DNA from: Arthrobacter_B citreus
GTDB taxonomy: Bacteria; Actinomycetota; Actinomycetes; Actinomycetales; Micrococcaceae
Assembly: GCF_042429235.1 (NCBI RefSeq)
Contig: NZ_JBHMBA010000009.1
Length of the DNA stretch: 64,000 bases
Reading direction: 5' to 3' (one strand)
The position numbers were made by a program, and so were the translations under genes. A model generated the notes under the pieces. It was not told the origin of the DNA, did no database searches, and saw nothing but the letters and a program-made list of their open reading frames with translations. Positions 51,897-61,305 of this stretch are shown here, piece after piece (position 1 is the first letter of the stretch; the number at the start of each line of letters is the position of its first letter).

Positions 51897-53633
51897 ATGT
51901 CACGGCTCGGCACGCGCATGCTCTCCCTGGTAGGGCTCGACTCGGATTTCCATGAGCTGACCCTCCCTCAGCGGGTGCGGATCAGCCAGGGCCCGCTGGT
52001 GGTTACGGTTGGCCTGCTCTGTATCATTTATGCGTCCCTGCTCCCGGCCATCATGACCCGGCCGCAGTTCCAGGCCGGGTTGGTGCTGCTGCTCCTGATC
52101 ACCATTGCCACCGCCGTCATTCCATGGGACCGGCTCTGGTATCCCTCGTACTGGTTCGTGCCGCTGCTGGACTTCGCAGCCATTGGCCTGCTCTACCACG
52201 GTGGCTTTGGCCTGGCGACGGGCATCTACCTGCTCTGTGTTTTCCCCGTCTTCTGGCTGTCCTGGTCACGTGTTTCAGCAAAGGCCGCCCAGTTTTTCAG
52301 CTTCATCTGTCCGCTGATCATTGTCTGGTACCCGGTGTTTGCCTCCACGGAACCCATCACCGGGCAGCGTCTGGCTGCCCCGATCCTGGGGCCTCTTGTA
52401 ACGCTGGCTGTCGCCGTCACTGTCACGGTTATCCGTCAGGACATGGACGCGCGGCAGCAAGCCCTGGCCTGCAAGGACCAACTTTTGGAAGACGCGCTGG
52501 CCGAAAGCACGGAGCGCTCCCAACTGCTCGACGTCGTCCTGAACGCAATTGACGTCGGTGTTCTCGTGGTCGGTCCGAACGGTTCTCCCGTACATAAGAA
52601 TGAACGGATGCGGGCTTTGGATGACCGGCTCCGGCCCAGCGGAATGAAACACACCCAAGAAGGGGACCTGCTCTTCTTCGGCTCGGACCGCACCACCGCC
52701 TTGACCCGGGAAGAGCGGCCCATTGGCCGCGCGATGAAAGGCGAAGCATTCCAGGACGTGCTGATTTGGGCCGGCGAGCCGGGAGACCTGATGGCGCTTT
52801 CCTGCTCCGCGCGCATCATTAGAAATGAGAACGGGTTCAACGGCGCCGTCATCGCCTTCAATGACGTGACCGCCCTGACTGAAGCCCTGCGGGCCCGGGA
52901 CGACTTCGTTTCCAATGTCTCTCATGAACTGCGCACCCCGCTGACCTCGATCATCGGTTATCTGGAGCTGGCGCAGGAAGAGGTCGAGGACAGCGGCCTC
53001 ACCGGCACCATTCCGCACGCTGTGGAGGTGGCCCAGCGCAACAGCGAACGGCTGCTGCGGCTGGTTTCGGATCTCCTTGCGGCAGCGTCGGGGAGCGTAG
53101 CTTTAGAGCCCCATCGGTTGTCCGTGGAGGAAATCATCAGCGCGGGGCTCCGATCAGCCACTCCGCGGGCCGTCGCCGGCGGCGTCAAGCTCACTGCCGA
53201 GTATGCGCCTCACCTGACCGTGCACGGAGATCCGGTCCGCCTGGCGCAGGTGCTCGACAATCTGCTCTCCAACGCCATCAAATACTCACCCGAGGGCGGC
53301 ACAGTCACCGTGCGTGCATGGTCCGAGCCCGGTAAATCCTTCCTCGAGGTCCAGGACGCCGGCATGGGCATGAGCGAGGAAGACCAGCGGGAACTGTTCA
53401 CCAAGTTTTTCCGCACTGGCGCCGTACGCCGGGCCGGAATTCCCGGAGCCGGCTTGGGGCTGGCCATCACCAAGAACATCATCGAGGCCCACGGCGGGAC
53501 GATTTCGCTGGTCAGCGCCCCCGGCCAGGGGTCCACGTTTACGGTCTTCCTGCCGCAGCCGTCGTCCGGTGACGAAATGGACGTGTCTCCGGCCGACGTC
53601 GAAATTGCCGGAACTGCTTCGTCCCTGGAGTGA
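51897..53633 (+). CDS. Membrane sensor histidine kinase
   Basis: A 578-residue kinase. About six transmembrane helices occupy residues 35-180, and a PAS-like domain follows at about 205-320. The HisKA domain has the phospho-accepting histidine 343 (NVSHELRTPLTSIIGYLE), and the HATPase domain has the N box (LDNLLSNAIKYSPEGG) and G boxes (GAGLGLAITKNIIEAHGG). It is a clear paralogue of the kinase at 56.3 kb. There is no response regulator next to it; the one at 55.4 kb may serve both. Confidence 0.94.
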   Translation: MSRLGTRMLSLVGLDSDFHELTLPQRVRISQGPLVVTVGLLCIIYASLLPAIMTRPQFQAGLVLLLLITIATAVIPWDRLWYPSYWFVPLLDFAAIGLLYHGGFGLATGIYLLCVFPVFWLSWSRVSAKAAQFFSFICPLIIVWYPVFASTEPITGQRLAAPILGPLVTLAVAVTVTVIRQDMDARQQALACKDQLLEDALAESTERSQLLDVVLNAIDVGVLVVGPNGSPVHKNERMRALDDRLRPSGMKHTQEGDLLFFGSDRTTALTREERPIGRAMKGEAFQDVLIWAGEPGDLMALSCSARIIRNENGFNGAVIAFNDVTALTEALRARDDFVSNVSHELRTPLTSIIGYLELAQEEVEDSGLTGTIPHAVEVAQRNSERLLRLVSDLLAAASGSVALEPHRLSVEEIISAGLRSATPRAVAGGVKLTAEYAPHLTVHGDPVRLAQVLDNLLSNAIKYSPEGGTVTVRAWSEPGKSFLEVQDAGMGMSEEDQRELFTKFFRTGAVRRAGIPGAGLGLAITKNIIEAHGGTISLVSAPGQGSTFTVFLPQPSSGDEMDVSPADVEIAGTASSLE

Positions 53634-53678
53634 ACGCAGCCACAATGGCTGTGTTGCAGGAAACGAAGGAGAACCACC

Positions 53679-54086
53679 ATGGCCAAATACCTCTTGTTGA
53701 AGCACTACCGCGGCGCTCCAGCAGCCGTGAATGATGCGCCGATGGATCAGTGGACGCCCGAGGAAATCTCCGCCCACATGCAGTACATGCAGGACTTCGC
53801 GGACCGGTTGACGGAAACGGGCGAGTACGTCGACGGTCAGGCGCTGTCGCCGGAGGGAACCTTTGTGCGGTACGACGGCGAGGGCCGTCCGCCGGTCACT
53901 GACGGTCCGTTCGCGGAGACCAAGGATCTGATCGCCGGCTGGATGGTGCTCGACGTCGACAGTTACGACCACGCTCTCGAACTCGCCGGTGAGCTCTCCG
54001 CGGCTCCGGGCCGGGCGGGTCAGCCGATTTACGAGTGGATCGAGGTCCGTCCCTTCCTCACCCCGCCGCTGACCGTCACGGAGTGA
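53679..54086 (+). CDS. YciI-family DGPF-domain protein
   Basis: A 135-residue YciI/YCII-like protein. The DGPF motif (VTDGPFAETKDLIAGW) lies near residue 74. It directly precedes an ECF42-type sigma gene by 7 nt, and this pairing is a known hallmark of the ECF42 group, in which the DGPF proteins are probable targets or partners. The biochemical role is not established. GAAGGAG precedes the ATG. Confidence 0.9.
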   Translation: MAKYLLLKHYRGAPAAVNDAPMDQWTPEEISAHMQYMQDFADRLTETGEYVDGQALSPEGTFVRYDGEGRPPVTDGPFAETKDLIAGWMVLDVDSYDHALELAGELSAAPGRAGQPIYEWIEVRPFLTPPLTVTE

Positions 54087-54093
54087 GGCCGTC

Positions 54094-55242
54094 ATGGCTG
54101 ATGAGGTGCTGCTGCGCACGCTGACCCCTCAGGTGATAACCGTCGTCGTCCGCCGCGGAGCCAACTTTGCGGCTGCCGAGGACGCGGTGCAGGAAGCCCT
54201 CATCGAAGCCCTCCGGACATGGCCGCTGCAGCAGCCACGGGATCCCAAAGCGTGGCTGGTCACTGTGGCCTGGCGAAAGTTCCTCGACGCCGTACGCGCC
54301 GAGGACTCGCGCCGGCGGCGGGAGCTGCAGGTCCATGCCGAACGCGCTGCAGTTCCCTCCGGTGCAGCCGATGACAGCCTCCAGCTGTTTTTTCTCTGTG
54401 CCCATCCGGTGCTCAGCCCGTCGTCTGCGGTGGCGCTGACACTGCGGGCGGTGGGCGGGCTGACAACCCGGCAGATTGCTGCCGCCTATCTGGTGGGCGA
54501 GACGACCATGGCGCAGCGGATCAGCCGGGCCAAACGTCTGCTGGCCGGGCAGCGCTTTGATGCTCCCGGAGATGTGGCGACCGTGTTGCGGGTGCTGTAT
54601 CTGGTGTTCAACGAGGGGTACTCCGGCAACGTGGACCTGGCTGCCGAGGCCATCCGGCTGACGCGGCAGCTGGCCGCCGGAATCGACCATCCGGAAGCGC
54701 AGGGACTGCTGGCGCTCATGCTGCTGCATCACGCCAGGCGCCCCGCCCGCATTCGATCCAACGGACAACTGGTTCCGCTGGCCGAACAGGACCGCAGCCG
54801 CTGGGACACCGCGCTGATCGCCGAGGGGGTTCAGATCCTGCAGCGGGCGCTGGCCCGGGACCGGCTTGGCGAATTCCAGGCCCAGGCGGCGATTGCCGCC
54901 CTGCACGCCGATGCCCGGGCCGCCAACGAGACCGATTGGCCGCAGATCGTGGAGTGGTACGACGAGCTGGTGCGTCTCACCGGCAGCCCGGTGGCCCGCT
55001 TAAACCGGGCGGTTGCGGTGGGCGAGGCGGACGGACCGCGCGCAGGCCTGGCGGCCCTGACCGCGCTGGACCCCGCGCTCCCCCGCCACACCGCCGCCCT
55101 GGCCTACCTGACCGAGCGCGACGGCGATCCTGCGGCTGCGGCGCGGCTCTATGCCGAGGCGGCCGGTGCCGCTGCCAATGTGCAGGAACGGGACCACCTG
55201 ACGCTGCAGGCGGCGCGGCTGAATGCTGCGCTGCGCGGGTGA
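54094..55242 (+). CDS. ECF42-type RNA polymerase sigma factor with C-terminal extension
   Basis: A 382-residue sigma factor. Region 2 (NFAAAEDAVQEALIEALRTW) and region 4 (GGLTTRQIAAAYLVGETTMA) lie in the first 160 residues, followed by DUF6596. The C-terminal 170 residues are a TPR-like helical extension with AVAVGEADGPRAGLAAL, typical of the ECF42 group. No anti-sigma gene is adjacent; the extension is thought to control activity. The DGPF protein gene lies immediately upstream. Confidence 0.92.
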   Translation: MADEVLLRTLTPQVITVVVRRGANFAAAEDAVQEALIEALRTWPLQQPRDPKAWLVTVAWRKFLDAVRAEDSRRRRELQVHAERAAVPSGAADDSLQLFFLCAHPVLSPSSAVALTLRAVGGLTTRQIAAAYLVGETTMAQRISRAKRLLAGQRFDAPGDVATVLRVLYLVFNEGYSGNVDLAAEAIRLTRQLAAGIDHPEAQGLLALMLLHHARRPARIRSNGQLVPLAEQDRSRWDTALIAEGVQILQRALARDRLGEFQAQAAIAALHADARAANETDWPQIVEWYDELVRLTGSPVARLNRAVAVGEADGPRAGLAALTALDPALPRHTAALAYLTERDGDPAAAARLYAEAAGAAANVQERDHLTLQAARLNAALRG

Positions 55243-55366
55243 GGCGTCGACGCCGAACAGCCGGTTCAGTGACTCCAGGGCCAGCTCCGGGTCGTCGGTG
55301 AACGGTGCCGGCTGCGGCCGGAGCGTTCATCAGCATTCACGCCGGCCGGATGACTGAGAAGCGTTC

Positions 55367-56221
55367 CTAGCGCTGGGGCGCCATCCGGTATCCGACGCCG
55401 CGCACCGTTTCCAGCCATCGCGGCGAGCGGGAGTCGTCACCGAGCTTGCGGCGAACATTGCCCACGTGCACTTCAACGGTGCGTTCGTCGGCCTCGCTGA
55501 TGAATCCGCCGGAGTCGTACTCATCTCCGCGCAGCCTCCGCACCAAATCGGTTTTGGTGCGGACCCGCCGTCCGCTTTCCATCACCGCGTGCAGCAGCTC
55601 AAATTCTGTCCGGGTCAGTTCCACCTGCACGCCGTCAACCTCGGTGGTCCGGGTGCCGAAATCAAGGCTGAGACCGTTGTGCCGGAAAAACCCGGGCTCG
55701 TCAATGGCTTCGACCGGACCTGTATATACGGGAGCCGCAGCGGGAGTCGTGCCGGGAGCCGTAACAGCGGGAGCCATGGCCGGTGCGTCAGCAACGGCAC
55801 CCCCGCCGGCCGCTGCAGCCTGCGGGTCCGTTGTCGCCTCTTCCTCGCTTGAACGGGGGCGGCGCAGCATGGCTGAGATGCGGGCGCGCAGCTCGCGGGG
55901 GCGGAAAGGCTTGGTGATGTAATCGTCTGCGCCGGCCTCCAGGCCCATGAGGGTATCCAGTTCCTCGGCGCGCGCAGTGAGCATGACGATGTAGGCATCG
56001 GAGAACAGGCGCAGCTGGCGGATGACTTCAAAGCCGTCAATATCCGGCAGGCCCAGGTCCAGGGTGACCACCGTGGGATTATGCGTTCGGACGGCTTCCA
56101 CACCTTCGGCCCCGTTGGGGCTGGTGAAAACCTTGAATCCGGACTGCTGCAAGACCGCGTTTAAGAGATCGCGGATATCCTTATCGTCCTCAATAATGAC
56201 TGCAACGCGCTGTGTTTCCAT
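55367..56221 (-). CDS. OmpR-family response regulator
   Basis: A 284-residue regulator. The receiver domain has the paired acids (IEDDKDIRD), the phosphate-accepting aspartate in TLDLGLPDIDGFE, TAR and the lysine in KPFRPREL. An unusually long Ala/Pro/Thr-rich linker at about residues 130-165 joins it to the winged-helix DNA-binding domain, which has VELTRTEFELLHAVME and ERTVEVHVGNVRRKLGDD. It is divergent to the histidine kinase at 56.3 kb with 120 nt between, so the two are the likely partner pair. Confidence 0.94.
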   Translation of the reverse strand: METQRVAVIIEDDKDIRDLLNAVLQQSGFKVFTSPNGAEGVEAVRTHNPTVVTLDLGLPDIDGFEVIRQLRLFSDAYIVMLTARAEELDTLMGLEAGADDYITKPFRPRELRARISAMLRRPRSSEEEATTDPQAAAAGGGAVADAPAMAPAVTAPGTTPAAAPVYTGPVEAIDEPGFFRHNGLSLDFGTRTTEVDGVQVELTRTEFELLHAVMESGRRVRTKTDLVRRLRGDEYDSGGFISEADERTVEVHVGNVRRKLGDDSRSPRWLETVRGVGYRMAPQR

Positions 56222-56340
56222 ACGGCTGTAATTTTTCCATCCTGCGAGACCTTCGAATAACCCGCTCCCCTACGCAGTGATACTACAGGCTCCCCCCTAT
56301 AATCGCTGCTATAGCTACCAGGATTCCGGGGGTCCACTTT

Positions 56341-58026
56341 TTGTCGAGTTTCGAGCGCCGCGCGTTGGCTCTGTTGGGTATTCAGCACGAATTCCACACA
56401 TTATCCCTCCGCCTTCGCGTGGCCGCCAGCCAGTTACCGCTGGCGCTGTCCGTACTGGTTGCCCTTCCCCTTGTTGCCGTGGTCAGTCCGGCCACCTTCT
56501 CCCAGGATGCCTTCCAGCTGGGGATCCTGCTGCTCGCCGCCACCACTATCGCATCGATAGCCGTCCCCTGGGACCGGGTGTTCGTCCCTGGGTATTGGGT
56601 GATTCCCCTGTTGGATTTCGCAGTAATCGGCCTGCTCTATACGGGCGGCCGCGACTCGGTGACCGGGCTGAGCCTGCTGTGCGTATTTCCGGTTTTCTGG
56701 TTGGCCTGGTCCGGAGCGGCCAGCCGCTTGGCTGCTGCCCTGAGTTTCGCCGGCACGCTTCTGGCCGTCTGGGCACCGGCAATCATTGCCGGAACGGCGT
56801 CGCTGAATGATCTGGCCAGTCCGTTGCTTATCCCGTTCATCATGCTGGCGATCTTCACCACCGTGGCAATAGTGGAAAAAGACACCAGCGCCCAGCATGA
56901 GCGCCTCCTGGCCGCCGAAAACAACCTGCAGGGCAACCTCCAGGAAAGCCGGCTCCATTCGCAGCTGCTCAACGGTGTCCTGGAGACGGTGGACGTCGGG
57001 GTGACGGCACTGGATGCCAGCGGCCGCACCATCCTCATGAACAACCGGCAGCGGGTAAACCACGCCCTGGCGGGCCTCGACGGTGATACGGACCCGGGAG
57101 GCGAGGCCCTGATCTACGCCCTGGACCAGGTCACGCAGCTGACACACGCCCAGCGCCCCACCCAGCGGGCGATGCGTGAGGAGTCCTTTTCCGACGTCAT
57201 CGTGTGGGCGGGGGCTGGGAAAAACCAGCGCGCCCTGGCGGTGTGCGCCCGGGCGCTGCGGGACAACGGCAGGTTCGCCGGCTCGGTGCTGGCCTACAGC
57301 GACGTGACTGACGTGGTCAATGCCCTGAACGCCAAGGAGGACTTTGTCTCCAGCGTCTCCCACGAGCTGCGCACTCCCCTCACATCGATCATCGGCTACC
57401 TCGATCTCGCGCTCGATGACGCCGAGGACCAGAATCTGCAGGGGCCTGTCCGCACCGGGCTGCTGGTGGCCCAGCGCAATGCCGAGCGGCTCCTCACCCT
57501 GGTCTCAGACCTGTTGACCACTGCCTCGGGCGTCATATCCCTCAGCAAGTCCACAACCGATCTGGCCGAACTCGTTACCACGGGGCTGCACTCCGCAGCG
57601 CCGCGGGCTGAAGCCGCCGGGGTCCAGCTGCTCCCTCACGTCTCGGATGCGCTGCCCGTCACGGTGGACCCCGGGCGCATCCTGCAGGTTCTGGACAACC
57701 TGCTTTCCAACGCCATCAAATACTCGCCCGACGGCGGCAAAGTCACTGTGCGCGCCTGGGCGGAACCTGACGGGGTGGTCATGGAAGTTGCTGACAACGG
57801 CATGGGCATGAGCGACGAGGACCAGATGGAGGTCTTCACCAAGTTCTTCCGCACCGGCCAGGTCAAGAAAGCAGCGATCCCCGGCGTTGGCCTGGGCCTG
57901 GTGATTACCAAGTCCATCGTGGAGGCCCACGGCGGGAAGATCACTTTCACGTCGGCCCTGGGGGCAGGCACCACTTTCCGGGTAAGGCTGCCGGCAGGCA
58001 CTGTTCCCCAGCGGATATCCGCCTGA
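56341..58026 (+). CDS. Membrane sensor histidine kinase
   Basis: A 561-residue kinase with the same layout as that at 51.9 kb: transmembrane region at about residues 30-185, PAS-like region 210-320, HisKA with histidine 341 (SVSHELRTPLTSIIGYLD) and HATPase (LDNLLSNAIKYSPDGG, GVGLGLVITKSIVEAHGG). The TTG start is inferred from alignment with the N-terminus of the paralogue; CGGGGG lies upstream. It is divergent to the response regulator, its likely partner. The sensed signal is unknown. Confidence 0.92.
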   Translation: MSSFERRALALLGIQHEFHTLSLRLRVAASQLPLALSVLVALPLVAVVSPATFSQDAFQLGILLLAATTIASIAVPWDRVFVPGYWVIPLLDFAVIGLLYTGGRDSVTGLSLLCVFPVFWLAWSGAASRLAAALSFAGTLLAVWAPAIIAGTASLNDLASPLLIPFIMLAIFTTVAIVEKDTSAQHERLLAAENNLQGNLQESRLHSQLLNGVLETVDVGVTALDASGRTILMNNRQRVNHALAGLDGDTDPGGEALIYALDQVTQLTHAQRPTQRAMREESFSDVIVWAGAGKNQRALAVCARALRDNGRFAGSVLAYSDVTDVVNALNAKEDFVSSVSHELRTPLTSIIGYLDLALDDAEDQNLQGPVRTGLLVAQRNAERLLTLVSDLLTTASGVISLSKSTTDLAELVTTGLHSAAPRAEAAGVQLLPHVSDALPVTVDPGRILQVLDNLLSNAIKYSPDGGKVTVRAWAEPDGVVMEVADNGMGMSDEDQMEVFTKFFRTGQVKKAAIPGVGLGLVITKSIVEAHGGKITFTSALGAGTTFRVRLPAGTVPQRISA

Positions 58027-58056
58027 TAAAGGGGCGGCCCTGCCGGGCAGCCGGAG

Positions 58057-58530
58057 TCAGTTGGCCGCCAGCAATGCTTCCTCCAGCGCAACCCAAGCGA
58101 GCATCGCGCACTTGACCCGCGCCGGATAGCGGGAAACGCCGGAGAAGGCCGCGGCGTCGCCGAGCACCTCTTCGTCCGCCTCCACCGTGCCGCGGGAGCG
58201 CATGACCTCGCGGAAGTTATCCACCAGCGCCATAATCTCGTCCCGGGGCAAACCGGCGGCAAGATCGGTCAGGACCGAGGCCGACGCCATCGAAATCGAA
58301 CACCCCTGCCCCTCCCAGCTGATCCCTTCCACGGAGGCTCCGCCGTCGGACTCCGGGCTGGAACCGGCCAGCACGGCGCGCAGGGTGATCTCATCCCCGC
58401 AGGTGGGGTTCAGCTGGTGGCTCTCCCCCGACTTCGCTCCGGCCGGAACCTCCGCCAGCCCGGCGCCGTGCCGGGCCTTGGCATGGTCCAGGATGATCTG
58501 CTGGTACAGCTGCTGCAGCTCGGCGCTCAT
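58057..58530 (-). CDS. sufU: SUF system Fe-S scaffold SufU
   Basis: A 157-residue NifU-like protein of the SufU type, which accepts sulfur from SufS by a zinc-dependent exchange. The conserved cysteines lie in NPTCGDEITL, GQGCSISMAS and VKCAMLAWVALEEAL, and the extra insertion typical of SufU is present. The SufS stop codon abuts this start (TAA then ATG), so the two are co-translated. Confidence 0.94.
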   Translation of the reverse strand: MSAELQQLYQQIILDHAKARHGAGLAEVPAGAKSGESHQLNPTCGDEITLRAVLAGSSPESDGGASVEGISWEGQGCSISMASASVLTDLAAGLPRDEIMALVDNFREVMRSRGTVEADEEVLGDAAAFSGVSRYPARVKCAMLAWVALEEALLAAN

Positions 58531-59847
58531 TTACTTCACTCCAAAGAACGGACGCACGCCGGCCACCGCGTGCAGGAACGCGTCGACGTCGTCGGTGGTG
58601 TTGTACAGGTAGGTGCTGGCGCGGGTGGTGGAAACCAGGCCGAGACGACGGTGCAGCGGCTGCGCGCAGTGGTGGCCCACGCGGACGGCAATGCCCTGGT
58701 CATCGAGGAACTGTCCGACATCGTGCGAGTGGACGCCGTCGACGTCGAACGCAGCCAAACCGATCCGTTCCACGCCGGCCCGGGGACCGAGCACCCGGAT
58801 GCCGTCGATCGCTTCCAGGCCGGCGACCAGCCGCTGGCCCAGTGTGGCCTCCCACGCGTGGATCCGGTCCATGCCGGTTTCGCGCAGGTAGTCCACCGCC
58901 GTGCCCAGTGCCATGGCCTGCGAGATGCGCTGGGTTCCGGCCTCGAAGCGCTGCGGCGCCGGCAGGTACTCGGCCTTTTCCATGGTCACCGTGGTGATCA
59001 TGGAGCCGCCGGTCAGGAACGGCGGCATCGCGTTGAGCAGTTCGGCCTTGCCGTAGAGGGCGCCGATGCCGGTGGGGCCCAGCATTTTGTGTCCGGAGAA
59101 CGCGGCAAAATCCACATCCAGCGCCTTGAAGTCCACCGGCAAATGCGGCACCGACTGGCAAGCATCGAGTACGACGAGCGCACCCGCGTTGTGCGCAAGG
59201 CGCACCAGGGTCTCCACCGGGTTGATAGTGCCGAGCACGTTGGAGGCGTGGGTGAAGGCCAGGAGTTTGGTGCGCCCGGTAATCAGCCGCTCGGCTTCCT
59301 CCAGCCGCAGCCCGCCGTCGTCGTCAACCGGGATGAACCGCAGCGTCGCGCCGGTCCGCGCGGCCAGCTCCTGCCAGGGAATCAGGTTGGCGTGGTGCTC
59401 CATTTCCGTGACGAGGATTTCGTCGCCTTCGCGCAGCGCAAAGCGGCGGGCGGCCTCTCCGCCGCGGCCGGCGGAGGCGTTGGAGAAGGAGTAGGCGATC
59501 AGGTTGATCGCCTCGGTGGCGTTGGAGGTCCAGACAATCTCATCGGGCCTGGCGTTCACGAAACGTGCCACCTTGGCCCGAGCATCCTCGTACACATCCG
59601 TCGCGGCCACCGCCAGCGTGTGCGCGCCGCGGTGCACGGCGGAGTTGCGCTGTTCGTAGAACTCCTGCTCGGCTTCGATCACGCTGAGCGGATTCTGCGA
59701 TGTTGCTCCGGAGTCCAAGTACACCAGCGGATGGCCATTGACCTGCTGGTGAAGGATCGGGAAGTCGTTGCGGATGCGCAGGACCTCGGCGTTGTCCATC
59801 AGCTCCACTGCGGGCTTGAGGGTATCGGGGGTGGAAACCACAGGCAC
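58531..59847 (-). CDS. sufS: Cysteine desulfurase SufS
   Basis: A 438-residue PLP enzyme that removes sulfur from cysteine for Fe-S cluster assembly. The PLP-binding lysine lies in AFSGHKMLGPTGIGALYG, and HHANLIPWQ and VLDACQSVPHLPVD mark other active-site parts. The catalytic cysteine lies in RVGHHCAQPLHRRLG near the C-terminus. I choose the GTG at 59847 with AAGGAG 8 nt upstream; an internal ATG lies at 59799. The sufBCD genes are outside this window. Confidence 0.94.
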   Translation of the reverse strand: MPVVSTPDTLKPAVELMDNAEVLRIRNDFPILHQQVNGHPLVYLDSGATSQNPLSVIEAEQEFYEQRNSAVHRGAHTLAVAATDVYEDARAKVARFVNARPDEIVWTSNATEAINLIAYSFSNASAGRGGEAARRFALREGDEILVTEMEHHANLIPWQELAARTGATLRFIPVDDDGGLRLEEAERLITGRTKLLAFTHASNVLGTINPVETLVRLAHNAGALVVLDACQSVPHLPVDFKALDVDFAAFSGHKMLGPTGIGALYGKAELLNAMPPFLTGGSMITTVTMEKAEYLPAPQRFEAGTQRISQAMALGTAVDYLRETGMDRIHAWEATLGQRLVAGLEAIDGIRVLGPRAGVERIGLAAFDVDGVHSHDVGQFLDDQGIAVRVGHHCAQPLHRRLGLVSTTRASTYLYNTTDDVDAFLHAVAGVRPFFGVK

Positions 59848-60075
59848 GGGAAAAACTCCTTGGCTGGCCGTCGGGGATGCGTGCGGGTGTCCGACACCAT
59901 TACGCAACACAAGTCTGTGCTAATCATCCCACTGCATGGCCCTGAGCGCACCTGAGCAGTGCCTTAGTTGTTCGGCCCACCCACCGGGGGCCTTGCCAGG
60001 CGGTGAGCGGTTCGGGAATTTCGGTTACGTAATCCCCACGGATATGCCACGATTACGGCAATTAGAGGAGGAAGT

Positions 60076-61209
60076 GTGTCAACTGGGGACAATTCCGGCA
60101 GCGCGGGAAAACAGCGGTTAGCCTGGATCGATTTTTCAAAAGGTCTTTGCATGGTCTTGGTGGTTCTGTATCACCTGTCCCTGTGGATGGAGACGGAGAT
60201 CCACAGCGGCCCAGGCTTCTGGTGGGTTATCAGCGATGCGCTCAATCCCCTCAGGATGCCGTTGTTCTTTTTTATCTCAGGCTATTTGAGCATCTCAGCG
60301 CTGCGCCGGCCGTTGGGCAGTTCCCGGTCCCGCACGCTCGGCTTGTACTACGTCTATGTACTGTGGACCGGGCTGTTCCTGCTGCGCAGGTGGCTGCCTT
60401 TCCTCTCCACCGACACCGAGCCGGAAGTGGGGCAACTGCTCCTGAGCCTGGTGCTCCCCACATCATTCTGGTATTTGTACGCCCTGCCCGTGTTCTTCCT
60501 GTCGACGAAATTCCTCCTGCGGGTACTGCGGAGCCGCAGCGCCTATGCCCTCCTCCCACTGGCAGTGATGAGTGCGTTGTCTCCGCTGGTGCAGCCCTAT
60601 ACCCAAGGGCTGCTGACCGAACCGTTCGATGCCGCGAAAATCCCCTCAGTCATGGCCAACTTCCTTTGGTTCTATCTGGGCGTGCACGGCACTGCGCTGT
60701 GGGCGAGGTTCAGCCGCCGTCGGAGTTATACCCTCCTCGGGCTGTCAGCTGCCCTCTACATTGCTGTTTATGCGGTGATGACGATGTTCCGTCTGGAGCT
60801 GCTGCTGGAAACTCTGCTCTCCTGCTTGGCCTTGTTCGTCACGGCGCAGCTTGTATCCCGGATCAACATGGACTCACGGGCGGGCCGCGGCCTGCGCCGG
60901 GTTGGTTCCCAGACGCTGCCCGTCTATATCTTCCATATTGTCCTGATTTCCGCGCTGAGCGCGGTGGTCAAATTGACCGGCCTCATGCCTGTGCTGCAGA
61001 GCGCACCGGGAGTGGCAGCCGCCATCGTGCCGCCCCTGCTGGTGCTGCCGACCATACTCCTTTGCCTGACCGCCGGATCGCTGATCAAGCGCTCGCCCTT
61101 CCCCTGGCTTCTTGATGCCCCGTCCTTCCTCATAGGGACACGAAAGCCCAAACAGGACATGGGTCGCGAACCGGCCGCCGACACCCCGAATGCGGGGCTG
61201 AATCGATAG
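60076..61209 (+). CDS. Membrane acyltransferase (acyltransferase-3 family)
   Basis: A 377-residue membrane protein of the acyltransferase-3 family with about ten transmembrane segments. The start resembles the family signature (AWIDFSKGLCMVLVVLYHLS), and PLFFFISGYLS follows near residue 62. Such enzymes O-acylate glycans, lipids or antibiotics in the membrane. The GTG start follows AGAGGAGGAA. Substrate is unknown. A terminator overlaps its end. Confidence 0.88.
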   Translation: MSTGDNSGSAGKQRLAWIDFSKGLCMVLVVLYHLSLWMETEIHSGPGFWWVISDALNPLRMPLFFFISGYLSISALRRPLGSSRSRTLGLYYVYVLWTGLFLLRRWLPFLSTDTEPEVGQLLLSLVLPTSFWYLYALPVFFLSTKFLLRVLRSRSAYALLPLAVMSALSPLVQPYTQGLLTEPFDAAKIPSVMANFLWFYLGVHGTALWARFSRRRSYTLLGLSAALYIAVYAVMTMFRLELLLETLLSCLALFVTAQLVSRINMDSRAGRGLRRVGSQTLPVYIFHIVLISALSAVVKLTGLMPVLQSAPGVAAAIVPPLLVLPTILLCLTAGSLIKRSPFPWLLDAPSFLIGTRKPKQDMGREPAADTPNAGLNR

Positions 61210-61243
61210 ATCTGCCGGGGCAGTTCCACCGATTCAGCCCCGC
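61192..61243 (+). terminator. Terminator overlapping the acyltransferase stop codon
   Basis: GCGGGGCTGAATCG at 61192-61205 pairs perfectly with CGATTCAGCCCCGC at 61230-61243. The stem starts within the last codons of the acyltransferase gene. Confidence 0.7.
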
Positions 61244-61305
61244 CGAAACATCGGGAAGAGCATTCCAGGTGTCTCTTTAAAGAGGTGTCCTTGGATCCGG
61301 GTGCC

